From Allobogoriella deserti (GTDB taxonomy: Bacteria; Actinomycetota; Actinomycetes; Actinomycetales; Actinomycetaceae): a stretch of 64,000 bases of DNA. The stretch is taken from contig NZ_JBHUEE010000004.1 in NCBI RefSeq assembly GCF_042680605.1, positions 186,001 to 250,000 on the forward strand. The letters are read 5' to 3'. Every line of letters starts with the position of its first letter. The stretch's first letter is position 1. This document shows, in pieces, positions 41,972 through 50,030 of the stretch. Below the pieces are notes generated by a model. It searched no databases. It saw nothing but the letters and a program-made list of their open reading frames with translations, and was not told the origin of the DNA. The translations under genes were made by a program, and so were the position numbers.

Positions 41972-42862
41972 TCAGTCCCCGACGGCGTCGATCCCCCGCC
42001 GGACGATGTTCGGATCCGGCTGCCCCACCACCTCGTGGTCTTTGCCCTCGTACTCGAACCGGGACAGGAAGTAGCGCATCGCGTTGATCCGGGCACGCTT
42101 CTTGTCGTTGGACTTCACGGTGATCCACGGCGCCCAGTCGGTGTCCGTGCGCCGGAACATCTCCTCCTTGGCGGCGGTGTAGTCGTCCCACTTGTCCAAG
42201 GACTCCAGATCCATCGGCGAGAGCTTCCACTGCCGCACGGGGTCGACCTGGCGGATGATGAATCGGGTGCGCTGCTCGGCCTGGGTGACGGAGAACCAGA
42301 ATTTCGTCACCGAGATCCCGGACTCGGCGAGCATCTGCTCGAACAGCGGCGCCTGGACCATGAATCGCTCGTACTGGTCAGGGGTGCAGAACCCCATGAC
42401 CCGTTCGACGCCGGCGCGGTTGTACCAGGACCGGTCGAACAGGACTATCTCCCCGGCGGTCGGCAGGTGTTCGACGTAACGCTGGAAGTACCACTGGTTC
42501 TGCTCGCGGTCACTGGGCTTGCTCAGCGCCACGGTGCGGGCGTAGCGCGGGTTCAGGTGCTCCATGAACCGTTTGATGGTCCCGCCCTTTCCGGCGGCGT
42601 CCCGGCCCTCGAAGATCATCACGTGCCGTTCGCCGGACTCGGTGATCCAGTTCTGCAGCTTGAGTAGTTCCACCTGCAGCAGGTATTTGGTCTCGTCGTA
42701 CTCGGCGCGTGGCATGCGCTCGTCGTAGGGGTAGTTCTCCCGCCAGGTGTCCACGGCCCGACCGGCCGCGTCGATGAGGACCGGATCGTCGTCGTGATCC
42801 TCGCCGACCCGGTGTCCGTCGATCTGGAGCCGGTCGATGTATTCGCGGACGTCCTCGAGCAT
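41972..42862 (-). CDS. ppk2: Polyphosphate kinase 2
   Basis: This is a 296-residue P-loop kinase of the PPK2 family, class I in length. It has Walker A FEGRDAAGKGGTIKRF (near 83-98), the lid region with conserved Arg residues (LNPRYARTVALSKPSDREQ), and Walker B VLFDRSWYNRAGVERVMGF. It moves phosphate between inorganic polyphosphate and nucleoside diphosphates, most often in the direction of GTP/ATP formation, at phosphate or energy stress. Single PPK2 domain, no signal. It stands alone between the tRNA and the HTH-MurA gene, to which it is divergent across 224 bases. Confidence 0.95.
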   Translation of the reverse strand: MLEDVREYIDRLQIDGHRVGEDHDDDPVLIDAAGRAVDTWRENYPYDERMPRAEYDETKYLLQVELLKLQNWITESGERHVMIFEGRDAAGKGGTIKRFMEHLNPRYARTVALSKPSDREQNQWYFQRYVEHLPTAGEIVLFDRSWYNRAGVERVMGFCTPDQYERFMVQAPLFEQMLAESGISVTKFWFSVTQAEQRTRFIIRQVDPVRQWKLSPMDLESLDKWDDYTAAKEEMFRRTDTDWAPWITVKSNDKKRARINAMRYFLSRFEYEGKDHEVVGQPDPNIVRRGIDAVGD

Positions 42863-43056
42863 GAGCCGAAGCTAACGAGGTCGCGTGAACGGATGGTGAC
42901 GGTGCGTGGGTGCCGGGCAGAGGCGCGACGTCGGATCCGAGTCGCGCGACCACGTGCGGCGTGCCACGCTGAAGGACGCCAGGATCTCGCGATGCATCTC
43001 ACAGCGCGCATGGCGGACGGAACGATGTGCGCCAGGACACACATCCAGCGCTTGGC

Positions 43057-43076
43057 ATATCTCAGATCTGAGATAT
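43057..43076. promoter_or_regulatory. Perfect 20-bp palindrome upstream of the HTH-MurA gene
   Basis: ATATCTCAGATCTGAGATAT is a perfect palindrome over 20 bp ending 10 bases before the start codon. It is strikingly AT-rich for this genome. TTGGCA at 43052-43057 could be a -35 box and the right arm would overlap the -10 region, so a bound dimer would block transcription. The natural candidate is the HTH domain of the gene itself. Confidence 0.75.
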
Positions 43077-43086
43077 CGTCGTGGGT

Positions 43087-44625
43087 ATGACCGTGATCGA
43101 CACGCAAACCCCGCTCGCCGAGATCGGCTCGCTGATCCGCGGCGCGCGCCAGCACAACGGCATCACCCAGAGCCAGCTCGCCGAGCGCCTGGGCACGAGC
43201 CAGAGCGCCATCGCGCGCATCGAGCAGGGCAGCCAGAACCTGTCCGTCGAGCTCCTCTCCCGGATCAACCAGGCCCTCGAGGCGGATCTGCTCTCCTTTG
43301 GAACCCCTCGTCCCGCGCACCTGCGCGTGACCGGTGGCCAGCAGCTCTCCGGAACGATCACCGTCAAGTCGTCCAAGAACGGTGCCGTCGCACTGCTGTG
43401 TGCCTCGCTCCTCAACCGCGGCCGCACCGTGCTGCGTGGCGTCGCCCGGATCGTCGAGGTCGACCGGATTGTCGACGTGCTGCGCTCCATCGGCGTGCGC
43501 GCCACGTGGTCGGCGGACGGCAAGGACCTCGAGATCGTGCCGCCGGCCACCCTCGACCTCGCCGGCATCGACGAGGATGCGGCGCGCCGCACACGCTCGA
43601 TCATCATGTTCCTCGGCCCGCTGCTCGGCCGCGAGCAGAAGTTCGAACTGCCCTACGCCGGCGGGTGTGACCTGGGGACCCGCACCGTCGAGCCGCACAT
43701 GATCGCCCTACGTCCGTTCGGCCTCGACGTGGTCACCACCGGCGGCCACTACCACGCCACGGTCGATCCGAACCGGCCGGACGAGATCTCGGTGGTGCTC
43801 ACCGAGCGCGGCGACACGGTGACCGAGAACGCCCTCATGGCCGCCGCCCGGCACCCCGGCGTGACCACGATCCGCAACGCCAGCCCCAACTACATGGTCC
43901 AGGACCTCTGCTTCTACCTGGAACTGCTCGGCGTGCGGGTCGAGGGCATCGGGACCACGACCTTGCGGGTCCACGGCCTGGCCGACATCGACGCGGACGT
44001 GGAGTACGCCGTCGCCGAAGACCCGGTGGAGGCGATGAGCCTGCTCACCGCGGGCATCGTCACGCACTCGGAGATCACCGTCGCACGGGTGCCGATCGAG
44101 TTCATGGAGATCGAGCTCGCCACCCTCGCCGAGATGGGGCTGCGCTACACCCTCTCCCCCGAGTACCCCGCGGCCAACGGTCGGACCCGGCTGGTGGACG
44201 TCACCGTCCACCCGAGCGACCTCAAGGCACCGATCGACAAGATCCACCCGATGCCGTTCCCCGGCCTGAACATCGACAACCTGCCGTTCTTCGCCGTCAT
44301 CGCGGCATGTGCGGAGGGTAAGACCCTCATCCACGACTGGGTCTACGAGGGCCGGGCCATCCACCTCACTGACCTCACCCGACTCGGTGCCGATGTCCGC
44401 CTCCTGGACCCGCACCGCCTCGACGTCACCGGACCGACGCGCTGGTCCGGCGCGGAGGTGAGCTGCCCACCGGCGCTGCGTCCCGCCGTCGTCATTCTGC
44501 TGGCGATGCTCGCCGCCAAGGGCACGTCCGTGCTGCGCGGGGTGGACATCATCGCCCGTGGCTACGAGCAGTTGCAGGAGCGACTCATCCAGCTCGGGGC
44601 CCAGATCGAGACCTTCCGCGACTGA
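43087..44625 (+). CDS. Fusion of XRE-type HTH domain and MurA-like enolpyruvyl transferase
   Basis: This is a 512-residue protein. Residues 10-70 form an XRE helix-turn-helix (IRGARQHNGITQSQLAERLG, then TSQSAIARIEQGSQNLSV), and about 78-512 a MurA-type EPSP-synthase fold. MurA transfers enolpyruvate to UDP-GlcNAc in the first step of peptidoglycan synthesis. The active-site Lys-Asn is in SSKNGAV, the loop Cys in YAGGCDLGTRTVEPH with the following Arg, and the late Arg in IIARGYEQL. However, the usual FPTD-type motif reads PFPGLNIDN here, so the UDP-sugar site is altered. It may be a second MurA-like enzyme or a regulator that senses its ligand. A perfect palindrome precedes it, suggesting autoregulation. 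The start is ATG 43087; GTG 43081 is possible. Confidence 0.9.
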   Translation: MTVIDTQTPLAEIGSLIRGARQHNGITQSQLAERLGTSQSAIARIEQGSQNLSVELLSRINQALEADLLSFGTPRPAHLRVTGGQQLSGTITVKSSKNGAVALLCASLLNRGRTVLRGVARIVEVDRIVDVLRSIGVRATWSADGKDLEIVPPATLDLAGIDEDAARRTRSIIMFLGPLLGREQKFELPYAGGCDLGTRTVEPHMIALRPFGLDVVTTGGHYHATVDPNRPDEISVVLTERGDTVTENALMAAARHPGVTTIRNASPNYMVQDLCFYLELLGVRVEGIGTTTLRVHGLADIDADVEYAVAEDPVEAMSLLTAGIVTHSEITVARVPIEFMEIELATLAEMGLRYTLSPEYPAANGRTRLVDVTVHPSDLKAPIDKIHPMPFPGLNIDNLPFFAVIAACAEGKTLIHDWVYEGRAIHLTDLTRLGADVRLLDPHRLDVTGPTRWSGAEVSCPPALRPAVVILLAMLAAKGTSVLRGVDIIARGYEQLQERLIQLGAQIETFRD

Positions 44626-44638
44626 CCCGTGTCACCGA

Positions 44639-44700
44639 CCGCTGCAGTTCCCACCGCACGCGCCCGTTCCTCCGGGCGCGCGGCGTAGGAACTGTAGCGG
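44639..44700. terminator. Large bipartite hairpin between convergent genes
   Basis: Outer arms CCGCTGCAGTTCC (44639-44651) and GGAACTGTAGCGG (44688-44700) pair with one mismatch; inner arms CGCGCCCG (44659-44666) and CGGGCGCG (44673-44680) pair perfectly around loop TTCCTC. It fills the space between the HTH-MurA stop and the stop of the F420-type gene, and probably terminates both. Confidence 0.6.
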
Positions 44701-44710
44701 TCGACGGCGG

Positions 44711-45199
44711 TCAGGCGGGCTCGACGTCCCGCGCGGCCAGCTCGAACGAGTCCGTGTCGATCCCCCACGACAGGATGCGGCGCGGTCGGATCCGGATCCA
44801 CGCCGGGTCCCACGGGAAGTCCGGTTCGAGCCGGGCGCCGACCTCCTCGCCGCCCTCGGTGAACGTCTCGGCGCGGCCGCGGATCTCGAGTCCGCGTGGC
44901 CGCCAGGGATCGGTCGTCGCAACGTCGTCGACGACGAGCGCCACCTCCGGGTTGGCCCGTGCGTCGCGGAACTTCTTGCTGCCCGCCATGTGCGTTCCGG
45001 CGTGGCCACCGATGAGGATCGCATCGGATTCGGGGTCGTAGGTGAATCCGAGCGGGGTCACGTGTGGGCGACCGTCCCGGCCGACGGTGGCGAGCCGCGC
45101 GAGCTGGGCCTCGGCCACTCCCCGTCTCAGGTAGCCGAGCTCGCGGGCGGTGAAGGTGGACATGGACGTGGACATGGACGTGGACGTGGACGTGGACAT
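44711..45199 (-). CDS. PPOX-class F420/flavin-dependent oxidoreductase
   Basis: This is a 162-residue split-barrel protein of the pyridoxamine-5'-phosphate-oxidase-like superfamily. The core includes ARLATVGRDGRPHVTPLGFT (about 30-49), SKKFRDARANPEVALVVDD and the C-terminal PRRILSWGID; these resemble the class annotated as F420-dependent in actinobacteria. The reaction is unknown; relatives reduce biliverdin, quinones or other small molecules. The start ATG at 45199 is preceded by AGGAGG, four bases away. Codons 2-15 are encoded by a hexanucleotide repeat (Ser-Thr and Ser-Met alternation), which offers two further in-frame ATG starts at 45175 and 45163. The next gene upstream on the same strand is an aldo/keto reductase. 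Confidence 0.9.
   Translation of the reverse strand: MSTSTSTSMSTSMSTFTARELGYLRRGVAEAQLARLATVGRDGRPHVTPLGFTYDPESDAILIGGHAGTHMAGSKKFRDARANPEVALVVDDVATTDPWRPRGLEIRGRAETFTEGGEEVGARLEPDFPWDPAWIRIRPRRILSWGIDTDSFELAARDVEPA
45156..45197. repeat. Hexanucleotide tandem repeat at the start of the F420-type gene
   Basis: Seven copies of RTGGAC (GTGGAC or ATGGAC) run from 45156 to 45197. On the coding strand they read GTCCAC/GTCCAT and encode Ser-Thr and Ser-Met pairs directly after the start codon. Changes in copy number would alter length without changing the reading frame. Confidence 0.85.
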
Positions 45200-45238
45200 C
45201 GTTCCTCCTGAGTTCATGGTCGTGGCGGTCGTGGCGGT

Positions 45239-46099
45239 CTAGGACGGGGCCTCCGCCACCTGGTCCAGCCGGGCGAGCTGGTCCGCGGTGAGCGTGAGCT
45301 CGGCGGCGGCGACGTTCTCCCGCACGTGGCCGGCGCACGTGGTCCCGGGCAGCGGTACGACGTCGAGGCTGTGGACGGCGGAGCGGTGGTGCACCCAGGC
45401 GAGCGCGATCTGACCGCGCGTCGCGCCCTGCTCGCGTGCGATCGCGTCGAGCTCCGCTCGTAGTGCCGGCGAAGTCCCACCGTCGTGTAGCAGCCCGTGT
45501 CCCGTCGGGGAATGGGCGACGACGACGGCCCCGACCTCGCGGGCGGCGTCCAGCAGGTCGGTGTCGGGTCGGTGGACAAGCGACCACTGCTCCTGGACCG
45601 CGTCAATCCGATGGACGGCGGCGGCGCGGCGCAGGTCCGAGGCGTTGACGTTCGACAGGCCGAGCCGGCCGACGGTGCCTTGGTCCACCAGCTCCGCCAT
45701 GGCGCCGACGGTCTCCTCGATCGGGACCTCGTCGGAACGAGCGTGCAGGTAGTACAGGTCCAAGTGCTCGACGCCGAGGCGGCCCAGGCTCGCCTCCATA
45801 GCCTGCTGGACGTAGTCCGGGTCGGCGCGCACGTCGTACGGACCGCCGACCTCCTCACGCCAGACCAGGCCGAACTTGCTGGCGAGGAGCACCTCCTCGC
45901 GCCGGCCGGCGATCGCGGCGCCGACCACGGCCTCGTTCCCGTAGGCGTCGGCGGTGTCGATCATGTGGACGCCGGCATCGAGCGCCGCGCCGATGACGCA
46001 CGCGGGATCGCGTTCGGAGTCCGTGTCCGCCTCGTGCAGCCTCATGGCGCCGAAGGCTTGACGGCCGAACGGATGGGTCGGTGTGTACGTCGTGTGCAT
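45239..46099 (-). CDS. Aldo/keto reductase
   Basis: This is a 286-residue NADPH-dependent reductase. The tetrad is visible as Asp and Tyr in MIDTADAYGNEAVVG (47-61), Lys in VLLASKFGLV (about 71-80) and His in DLYYLHARSD. Its cofactor site is PLPGTTCAGHVREN near the C-terminus. MHTTYTPTHPFGRQAFGAM at the start resembles the actinobacterial AKR group with specificity for small aldehydes, but the substrate is not defined. The ATG at 46099 is chosen because the translation upstream is shadow of the divergent regulator gene. The gene is divergent from an XRE-family regulator across 111 bases, a pairing that is frequent and suggests regulation by it. Confidence 0.93.
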   Translation of the reverse strand: MHTTYTPTHPFGRQAFGAMRLHEADTDSERDPACVIGAALDAGVHMIDTADAYGNEAVVGAAIAGRREEVLLASKFGLVWREEVGGPYDVRADPDYVQQAMEASLGRLGVEHLDLYYLHARSDEVPIEETVGAMAELVDQGTVGRLGLSNVNASDLRRAAAVHRIDAVQEQWSLVHRPDTDLLDAAREVGAVVVAHSPTGHGLLHDGGTSPALRAELDAIAREQGATRGQIALAWVHHRSAVHSLDVVPLPGTTCAGHVRENVAAAELTLTADQLARLDQVAEAPS

Positions 46100-46210
46100 G
46101 GCCTCGACTGTGCCCGCCGCGGCCTCCGGTCGACAGCCCCTGCGAAGACTGGCCCCGCGAGGGACACCCTCCGAGCCACCGGACGCCGCCGACCTTCGTA
46201 GACTCGGCAG

Positions 46211-47044
46211 GTGACCACCGAGCTCGGCACGTTCCTGCGCGGGCGCCGCGAGGCTGTCTCCCCGCAGGAGGTCGGCCTGCCGCACGGCCCGCGTCGACGC
46301 GCGCCTGGCCTGCGCCGCGCCGAACTGGCCACGCTGGCCGGCGTCAGCGCCGAGTACCTGACCCGCCTCGAGCAAGGCCGCGACACCAACCCGTCCGCCC
46401 AGGTTCTGGCGGCGTTGGCCGATGCCCTCCGGCTCTCGGCGGACGAGCGGTTACGGCTACTCATGCTCGCCAAGGAGTCAACCGGTGCGGCGCTGCTCTG
46501 CCCGGCAGCGACCGAGCCGAGTGCGGAGATCCGCCCGTCCGTGCGCACCCTGCTCGCGCAACTCGAGCCGCGACCGGCCTACCTCACCAACGCGATCGGC
46601 GACGTCTTGGCCTACACCACCGGATTCGAGCGTCTGGCGCGGCCGACCGGCCTGCTCGATGCCGCCCGCCCCAATCTGGTGCGGTTCGTCTTCGAGGCCG
46701 CCGCACGCGACCTCTTCCCGGACTGGGGCGCCGTCGCCGACGATCAGGTCGCCGCGCTGCGGACCACCACGTGTGCCGAGTCACGGGATGTCGCCGACGA
46801 GCTGACCGTAGCCGTCGGAGCGCCGTTCACCCAGCGGTGGCACGCGGTGACCCGGCTGCCCACGCGGACCGGGACGCTCCGAGTGACCCACCCCGACGCC
46901 GGCGCGTTGCGCCTGGAGTTCGAGACCCTGGACCTGGCCGGCGACCAGCGCCTCGTGGTCCATCTCCCGGCCGACGACGCCACCGCCGCCGCGTTGGACG
47001 CGTTGGTGGGCCGCCGGCCGGGGGCGCTACGGACGGTCGGGTGA
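46211..47044 (+). CDS. XRE-family regulator with MmyB-like ligand domain
   Basis: This is a 277-residue regulator. The helix-turn-helix region is PRRRAPGLRRAELATLAGVS followed by AEYLTRLEQGRDTNPSA (about 27-65). The C-terminal 180 residues match the MmyB-like domain, a PAS-related fold that in the family can bind a fatty acid or other hydrophobic ligand (conserved AYLTNAIGDVLAYT, NLVRFVF, LFPDWGAVADDQVAALR). It begins with GTG at 46211 (MTTELGTFLRGRREA). Divergent orientation to the aldo/keto reductase makes that gene its likely target. A serine-hydrolase gene follows in the opposite orientation. Confidence 0.93.
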   Translation: MTTELGTFLRGRREAVSPQEVGLPHGPRRRAPGLRRAELATLAGVSAEYLTRLEQGRDTNPSAQVLAALADALRLSADERLRLLMLAKESTGAALLCPAATEPSAEIRPSVRTLLAQLEPRPAYLTNAIGDVLAYTTGFERLARPTGLLDAARPNLVRFVFEAAARDLFPDWGAVADDQVAALRTTTCAESRDVADELTVAVGAPFTQRWHAVTRLPTRTGTLRVTHPDAGALRLEFETLDLAGDQRLVVHLPADDATAAALDALVGRRPGALRTVG

Positions 47045-47092
47045 CCCTGCCGGTGCCGGCCCCCGCCCCCTGCGCGGGACCGTCATCGGCGC

Positions 47093-48376
47093 TCAGCAGG
47101 TCGCCTGCATCATCGGGACCAGCACCTCGTTGATGTCGTACAGCGCCGCGGGGTCGTCGGATACGTTGCGGCCGTTGATGCCCAGTTCGAGCTGTCGCTC
47201 CCCGTCGCGGGAACTCAACGCCACGCTGACGGTGCCGTAGGTGGCGCCGTCGTGGCCGTAGAGGTACTCGCCCGGTGCGCACGGGTCCGGGACGCGGTAC
47301 ACGCCGAGTCCGTACTGCATCTCCGCCGTGCTGAGCGGCACGAGCATCTGGTCGACGAGCTCGGGAGCGACCAGATCACCGGCCAGCAGCGCCTCGAGGA
47401 AGGCGTCCAGGTCGCGCGTCGTGCTGGTCACGGCACCGGCCGAGGAGAACAGGCTCGGGTCCTGGTGGTCGAGGTTGTACCAACCGCCGTACTCCTCGCC
47501 CGCGTAGCCCGCTCCGACGAGGAACGGCCCTTTCGTGCCCGGTTCGTCCGGCATGTCGGTGTGCCGCATGCCGGCGGGCGCGAACACCCGCTCCTCGAGC
47601 AGGTCGGAGACACTGCGGCCGGTGAGTTCCTCGAGCATCATGCCGAGCACGATGTAGCCCGTGTTGGAGTAGCTGAAGTCGGTCCCCGGCTCGAACATCC
47701 ACGGCAGGCTGGCGCCGGCGGCGACCAGGCCGGCGTCGTCGTACTCCTCGCCGAGGACGTCGAAGAACTCCTCGACCGACTCCGGGTCGTCCATGCGGGC
47801 AAGCGTGGCCGGCGTGAGGAACTCCGGAGCGCCGGAGCGATGGCTGAGCAACTGCTCGACCGTCACCTCGCCACCCACGGCGTCCGGCAACAGGCCGGGC
47901 AGGATGTCCGCGACCGGAGTGGCGAGGCTCAGGCTCCCGCGTTCGACCTCCTGCATGACGAGCGTGGCGACCATCGGTTTGGTGATCGAGCCGATGCGGA
48001 ACCGGTCCTGCGGGTGGGCCGGGGGCGCGTGGTCGAGTTCCCGCGAGCCGGCCGCACCGCGCCATTCCTGTCCGGGAGTCTCGACTCGGGCGGTCACACC
48101 GACCGCGCCGTCTTGGACGAGACCGTCGACGGCGGCGTCGAGGTCACGGCGCGTGTCCTGTCCCGGTCCGCGTTGCAGGGTGCGCGCCCCGGCGGCCTGA
48201 GCGGACTCCAGGACCTGGCGGGAGAGGTCGTCCGGGCGGTCCACCGGTGGGTTCGAGACGGACGCGGACGGGGCGGCGGACGCCGTGGCCGCCGTCGTCA
48301 CCGGCAGGGTGAGGACGGCCGCCGCGGCCAGAGCCCGGCGCATGGTGCGGTTCGCGGTTGCTGATCTCGTGCTCAT
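47093..48376 (-). CDS. Secreted serine hydrolase, beta-lactamase/D-Ala-D-Ala carboxypeptidase family (class C type)
   Basis: This is a 427-residue exported enzyme. Residues 1-34 form a signal peptide (MRRALAAAAVLTLPVTTAAT within it, cleavage after ASA). The nucleophile motif SxxK is SITK near 130-133, the second motif is YSN in DFSYSNTGYIVLG, and the third is HDG in YGHDGATYG. These are the three elements of class-C beta-lactamases, DD-peptidases and esterases of family S12. A specific activity (peptidoglycan trimming, esterase or amidase) cannot be told. The start ATG at 48376 is chosen; an internal ATG at 48343 (MRRAL) would give a tighter signal peptide. Confidence 0.93.
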   Translation of the reverse strand: MSTRSATANRTMRRALAAAAVLTLPVTTAATASAAPSASVSNPPVDRPDDLSRQVLESAQAAGARTLQRGPGQDTRRDLDAAVDGLVQDGAVGVTARVETPGQEWRGAAGSRELDHAPPAHPQDRFRIGSITKPMVATLVMQEVERGSLSLATPVADILPGLLPDAVGGEVTVEQLLSHRSGAPEFLTPATLARMDDPESVEEFFDVLGEEYDDAGLVAAGASLPWMFEPGTDFSYSNTGYIVLGMMLEELTGRSVSDLLEERVFAPAGMRHTDMPDEPGTKGPFLVGAGYAGEEYGGWYNLDHQDPSLFSSAGAVTSTTRDLDAFLEALLAGDLVAPELVDQMLVPLSTAEMQYGLGVYRVPDPCAPGEYLYGHDGATYGTVSVALSSRDGERQLELGINGRNVSDDPAALYDINEVLVPMMQATC

Positions 48377-48483
48377 GTCCTCATCGTCGGCCGTCTGTCG
48401 CGGTCGGCACATCGTCCGGACGAGGGAGATCCCGGCCACGGCCTCCCCCGTGCGACGGAGCCCGGCCCGGGGCGCGGCGGCGA

Positions 48484-49248
48484 TCAGTCCTGACCCGCGC
48501 CGCCGCCCGTTCGCTGCCGCGCCCGCAACAGCGCGAGCACCTGCTCCGGGTCTCCCGCGAGCCATCGGATCGGGAGCGTCGCGACCCAGTCCCCGGCCCG
48601 GTCTCGCAGCACGATGTGGTTGTGGACGTGCGGCGGCGGGACCCACCACCGTCCCACGCGTGTCCACAGCCGTTCGACGGCCGCGACCTCGTCCCACCGT
48701 GTCCACCGGCGTTGACCGCGGTGCATCCAGCCGACGGCCTCGTCGGTGACCAGGAGGGGCTCGAGCCGGCGGGCGCGCGGATGCCACAGCAGGGCGCCAC
48801 CCACGGTCATCACGACGGCGACCAGCAGCCACCACACCGGCTGGTCGCGCTCGGCCTCGTCGAGGCGGATGCCGACCCAGGCCACGAGCAGTGTGGCTCC
48901 GAGGACGACCATGGCGACCGCGACGCGCACCGGGACGCCACGGCGCGGGACCGCCAGGGCGGGCTCGTCACCGTGGACCGTCCAGTGCGCAGGCGCATCG
49001 CCGGGCCGCCTCGGCCACCCGAGCATGGCCACCAACGCGCCGAACCCGGCCACCAGCACCGCCCCGAGCACCGGGACGTCGGGGTCCGTCGTCACGAGCA
49101 CGACGGCGAGCACGACGAACCCCACCCCGACCACCGACGCCATCACCGGCACGCTGCGGTTCGCGCGGGTACGCCAGCCCGCCCCGTACGGGCGCATGAA
49201 CCGCGGCAGGTGCGCCACCTCCGCGTCGATCGGTGGCAGCGGGGTCAC
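48484..49248 (-). CDS. Membrane protein of unknown function with PH-like C-terminal domain (first paralogue)
   Basis: This is a 254-residue protein with two pairs of hydrophobic segments (about 35-55, 60-80 and 108-130, 140-160) followed by a soluble C-terminal domain (about 165-245) of beta strands: EPLLVTDEAVGWMHRG, RWTRWDEVAAVERLW, HNHIVLRDRAGDWVATLP. This has the look of a bacterial PH-like domain, in which a Trp-Asp-Glu-Val motif follows the third strand. The GTG start at 49248 overlaps the stop of the upstream gene (GTGA). Its neighbour upstream is a clear paralogue, so the two genes probably arose by tandem duplication and are translated together. Function unknown. Confidence 0.8.
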   Translation of the reverse strand: MTPLPPIDAEVAHLPRFMRPYGAGWRTRANRSVPVMASVVGVGFVVLAVVLVTTDPDVPVLGAVLVAGFGALVAMLGWPRRPGDAPAHWTVHGDEPALAVPRRGVPVRVAVAMVVLGATLLVAWVGIRLDEAERDQPVWWLLVAVVMTVGGALLWHPRARRLEPLLVTDEAVGWMHRGQRRWTRWDEVAAVERLWTRVGRWWVPPPHVHNHIVLRDRAGDWVATLPIRWLAGDPEQVLALLRARQRTGGGAGQD

Positions 49249-49976
49249 CGGTGCTCGGCCTTGAGGCGCTCCTGCATGAGCCGCAACGCCTCGCCGGGTT
49301 CGACGGCGAGCAACGTCAGCGGGAGCGCCACGACCGGTCGTCCGGTCCGATCGCGCAGCAGGATGTGGTTCGTGCGACGGCGTGGCCACCGTAGGCCGCT
49401 CCACGTCCACCACGCCTCGATCGTCCCGACCTCCTCCCACGCCGTGACGCGAGGCTGCCCGCCCCAGGTCCAGTGCACGCCGTCGCCGGCGAGCAGGACG
49501 GGGCGCGGCTTCCGGGCGCGCGGGTGGAGGTTCGCCAGCGAGAGTGTGAGTAGGACGAGGCCCAGCACCGGGCCGGCGACGACAGCGGCGTACCCACGCG
49601 CCGTCTGGCCCTCGCCGAGCAGCCGTAGGCCTGCCACCACACCGCCGACGAGCACGAACGTCCCGACAGCCGCCAGCAGCACGATCACCCGCGAGGGCAC
49701 GGGCCGGGTGGGGATCGCCGTTGCCGGGGCGCCGTCGTGCTCAGCCGGATAGGGCTGCGCCGTCCCGGTCCGCACCGGCCACGCCAGCCCCGCCAGCAGC
49801 AGGCCGAACGCCGCGATACCGAGCGAGGGCGCCAGGCCCTGCCCCTGCCAGAGTCCGAGCACGACGAGGCCCGCTCCGAACCCGCATCCGACGAACCGGG
49901 TGAGGCGCTCGCGCCGCATCCGCCAGCCGGGGCCGCCGCGGGGCACGACCTGCTCGAGGACCTCAGGGGGTAGCAC
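49245..49976 (-). CDS. Membrane protein of unknown function with PH-like C-terminal domain (second paralogue)
   Basis: This is a 243-residue protein built like its downstream neighbour: two membrane-segment pairs (about 28-45, 48-66 and 96-116, 128-148) and a C-terminal beta domain with PVLLAGDGVHWTWGG, RVTAWEEVGTIEAWW and NHILLRDRTGRPVVALPL. The shared elements (xWxEVxxIExxW and NHIxLRDRxGxxVxxLP) show a common origin. The start is the GTG at 49976, two bases after the palindrome GCACCATGGTGC (49978-49989) on the minus-strand leader, and no ribosome site is evident, so a leaderless message is possible. The function is unknown. Confidence 0.8.
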   Translation of the reverse strand: MLPPEVLEQVVPRGGPGWRMRRERLTRFVGCGFGAGLVVLGLWQGQGLAPSLGIAAFGLLLAGLAWPVRTGTAQPYPAEHDGAPATAIPTRPVPSRVIVLLAAVGTFVLVGGVVAGLRLLGEGQTARGYAAVVAGPVLGLVLLTLSLANLHPRARKPRPVLLAGDGVHWTWGGQPRVTAWEEVGTIEAWWTWSGLRWPRRRTNHILLRDRTGRPVVALPLTLLAVEPGEALRLMQERLKAEHR

Positions 49977-50030
49977 CGCACCATGGTGCCCGAGGTCGCG
50001 GCGCCGCTCCCAGCAGCAGCCCGAGTCAGC

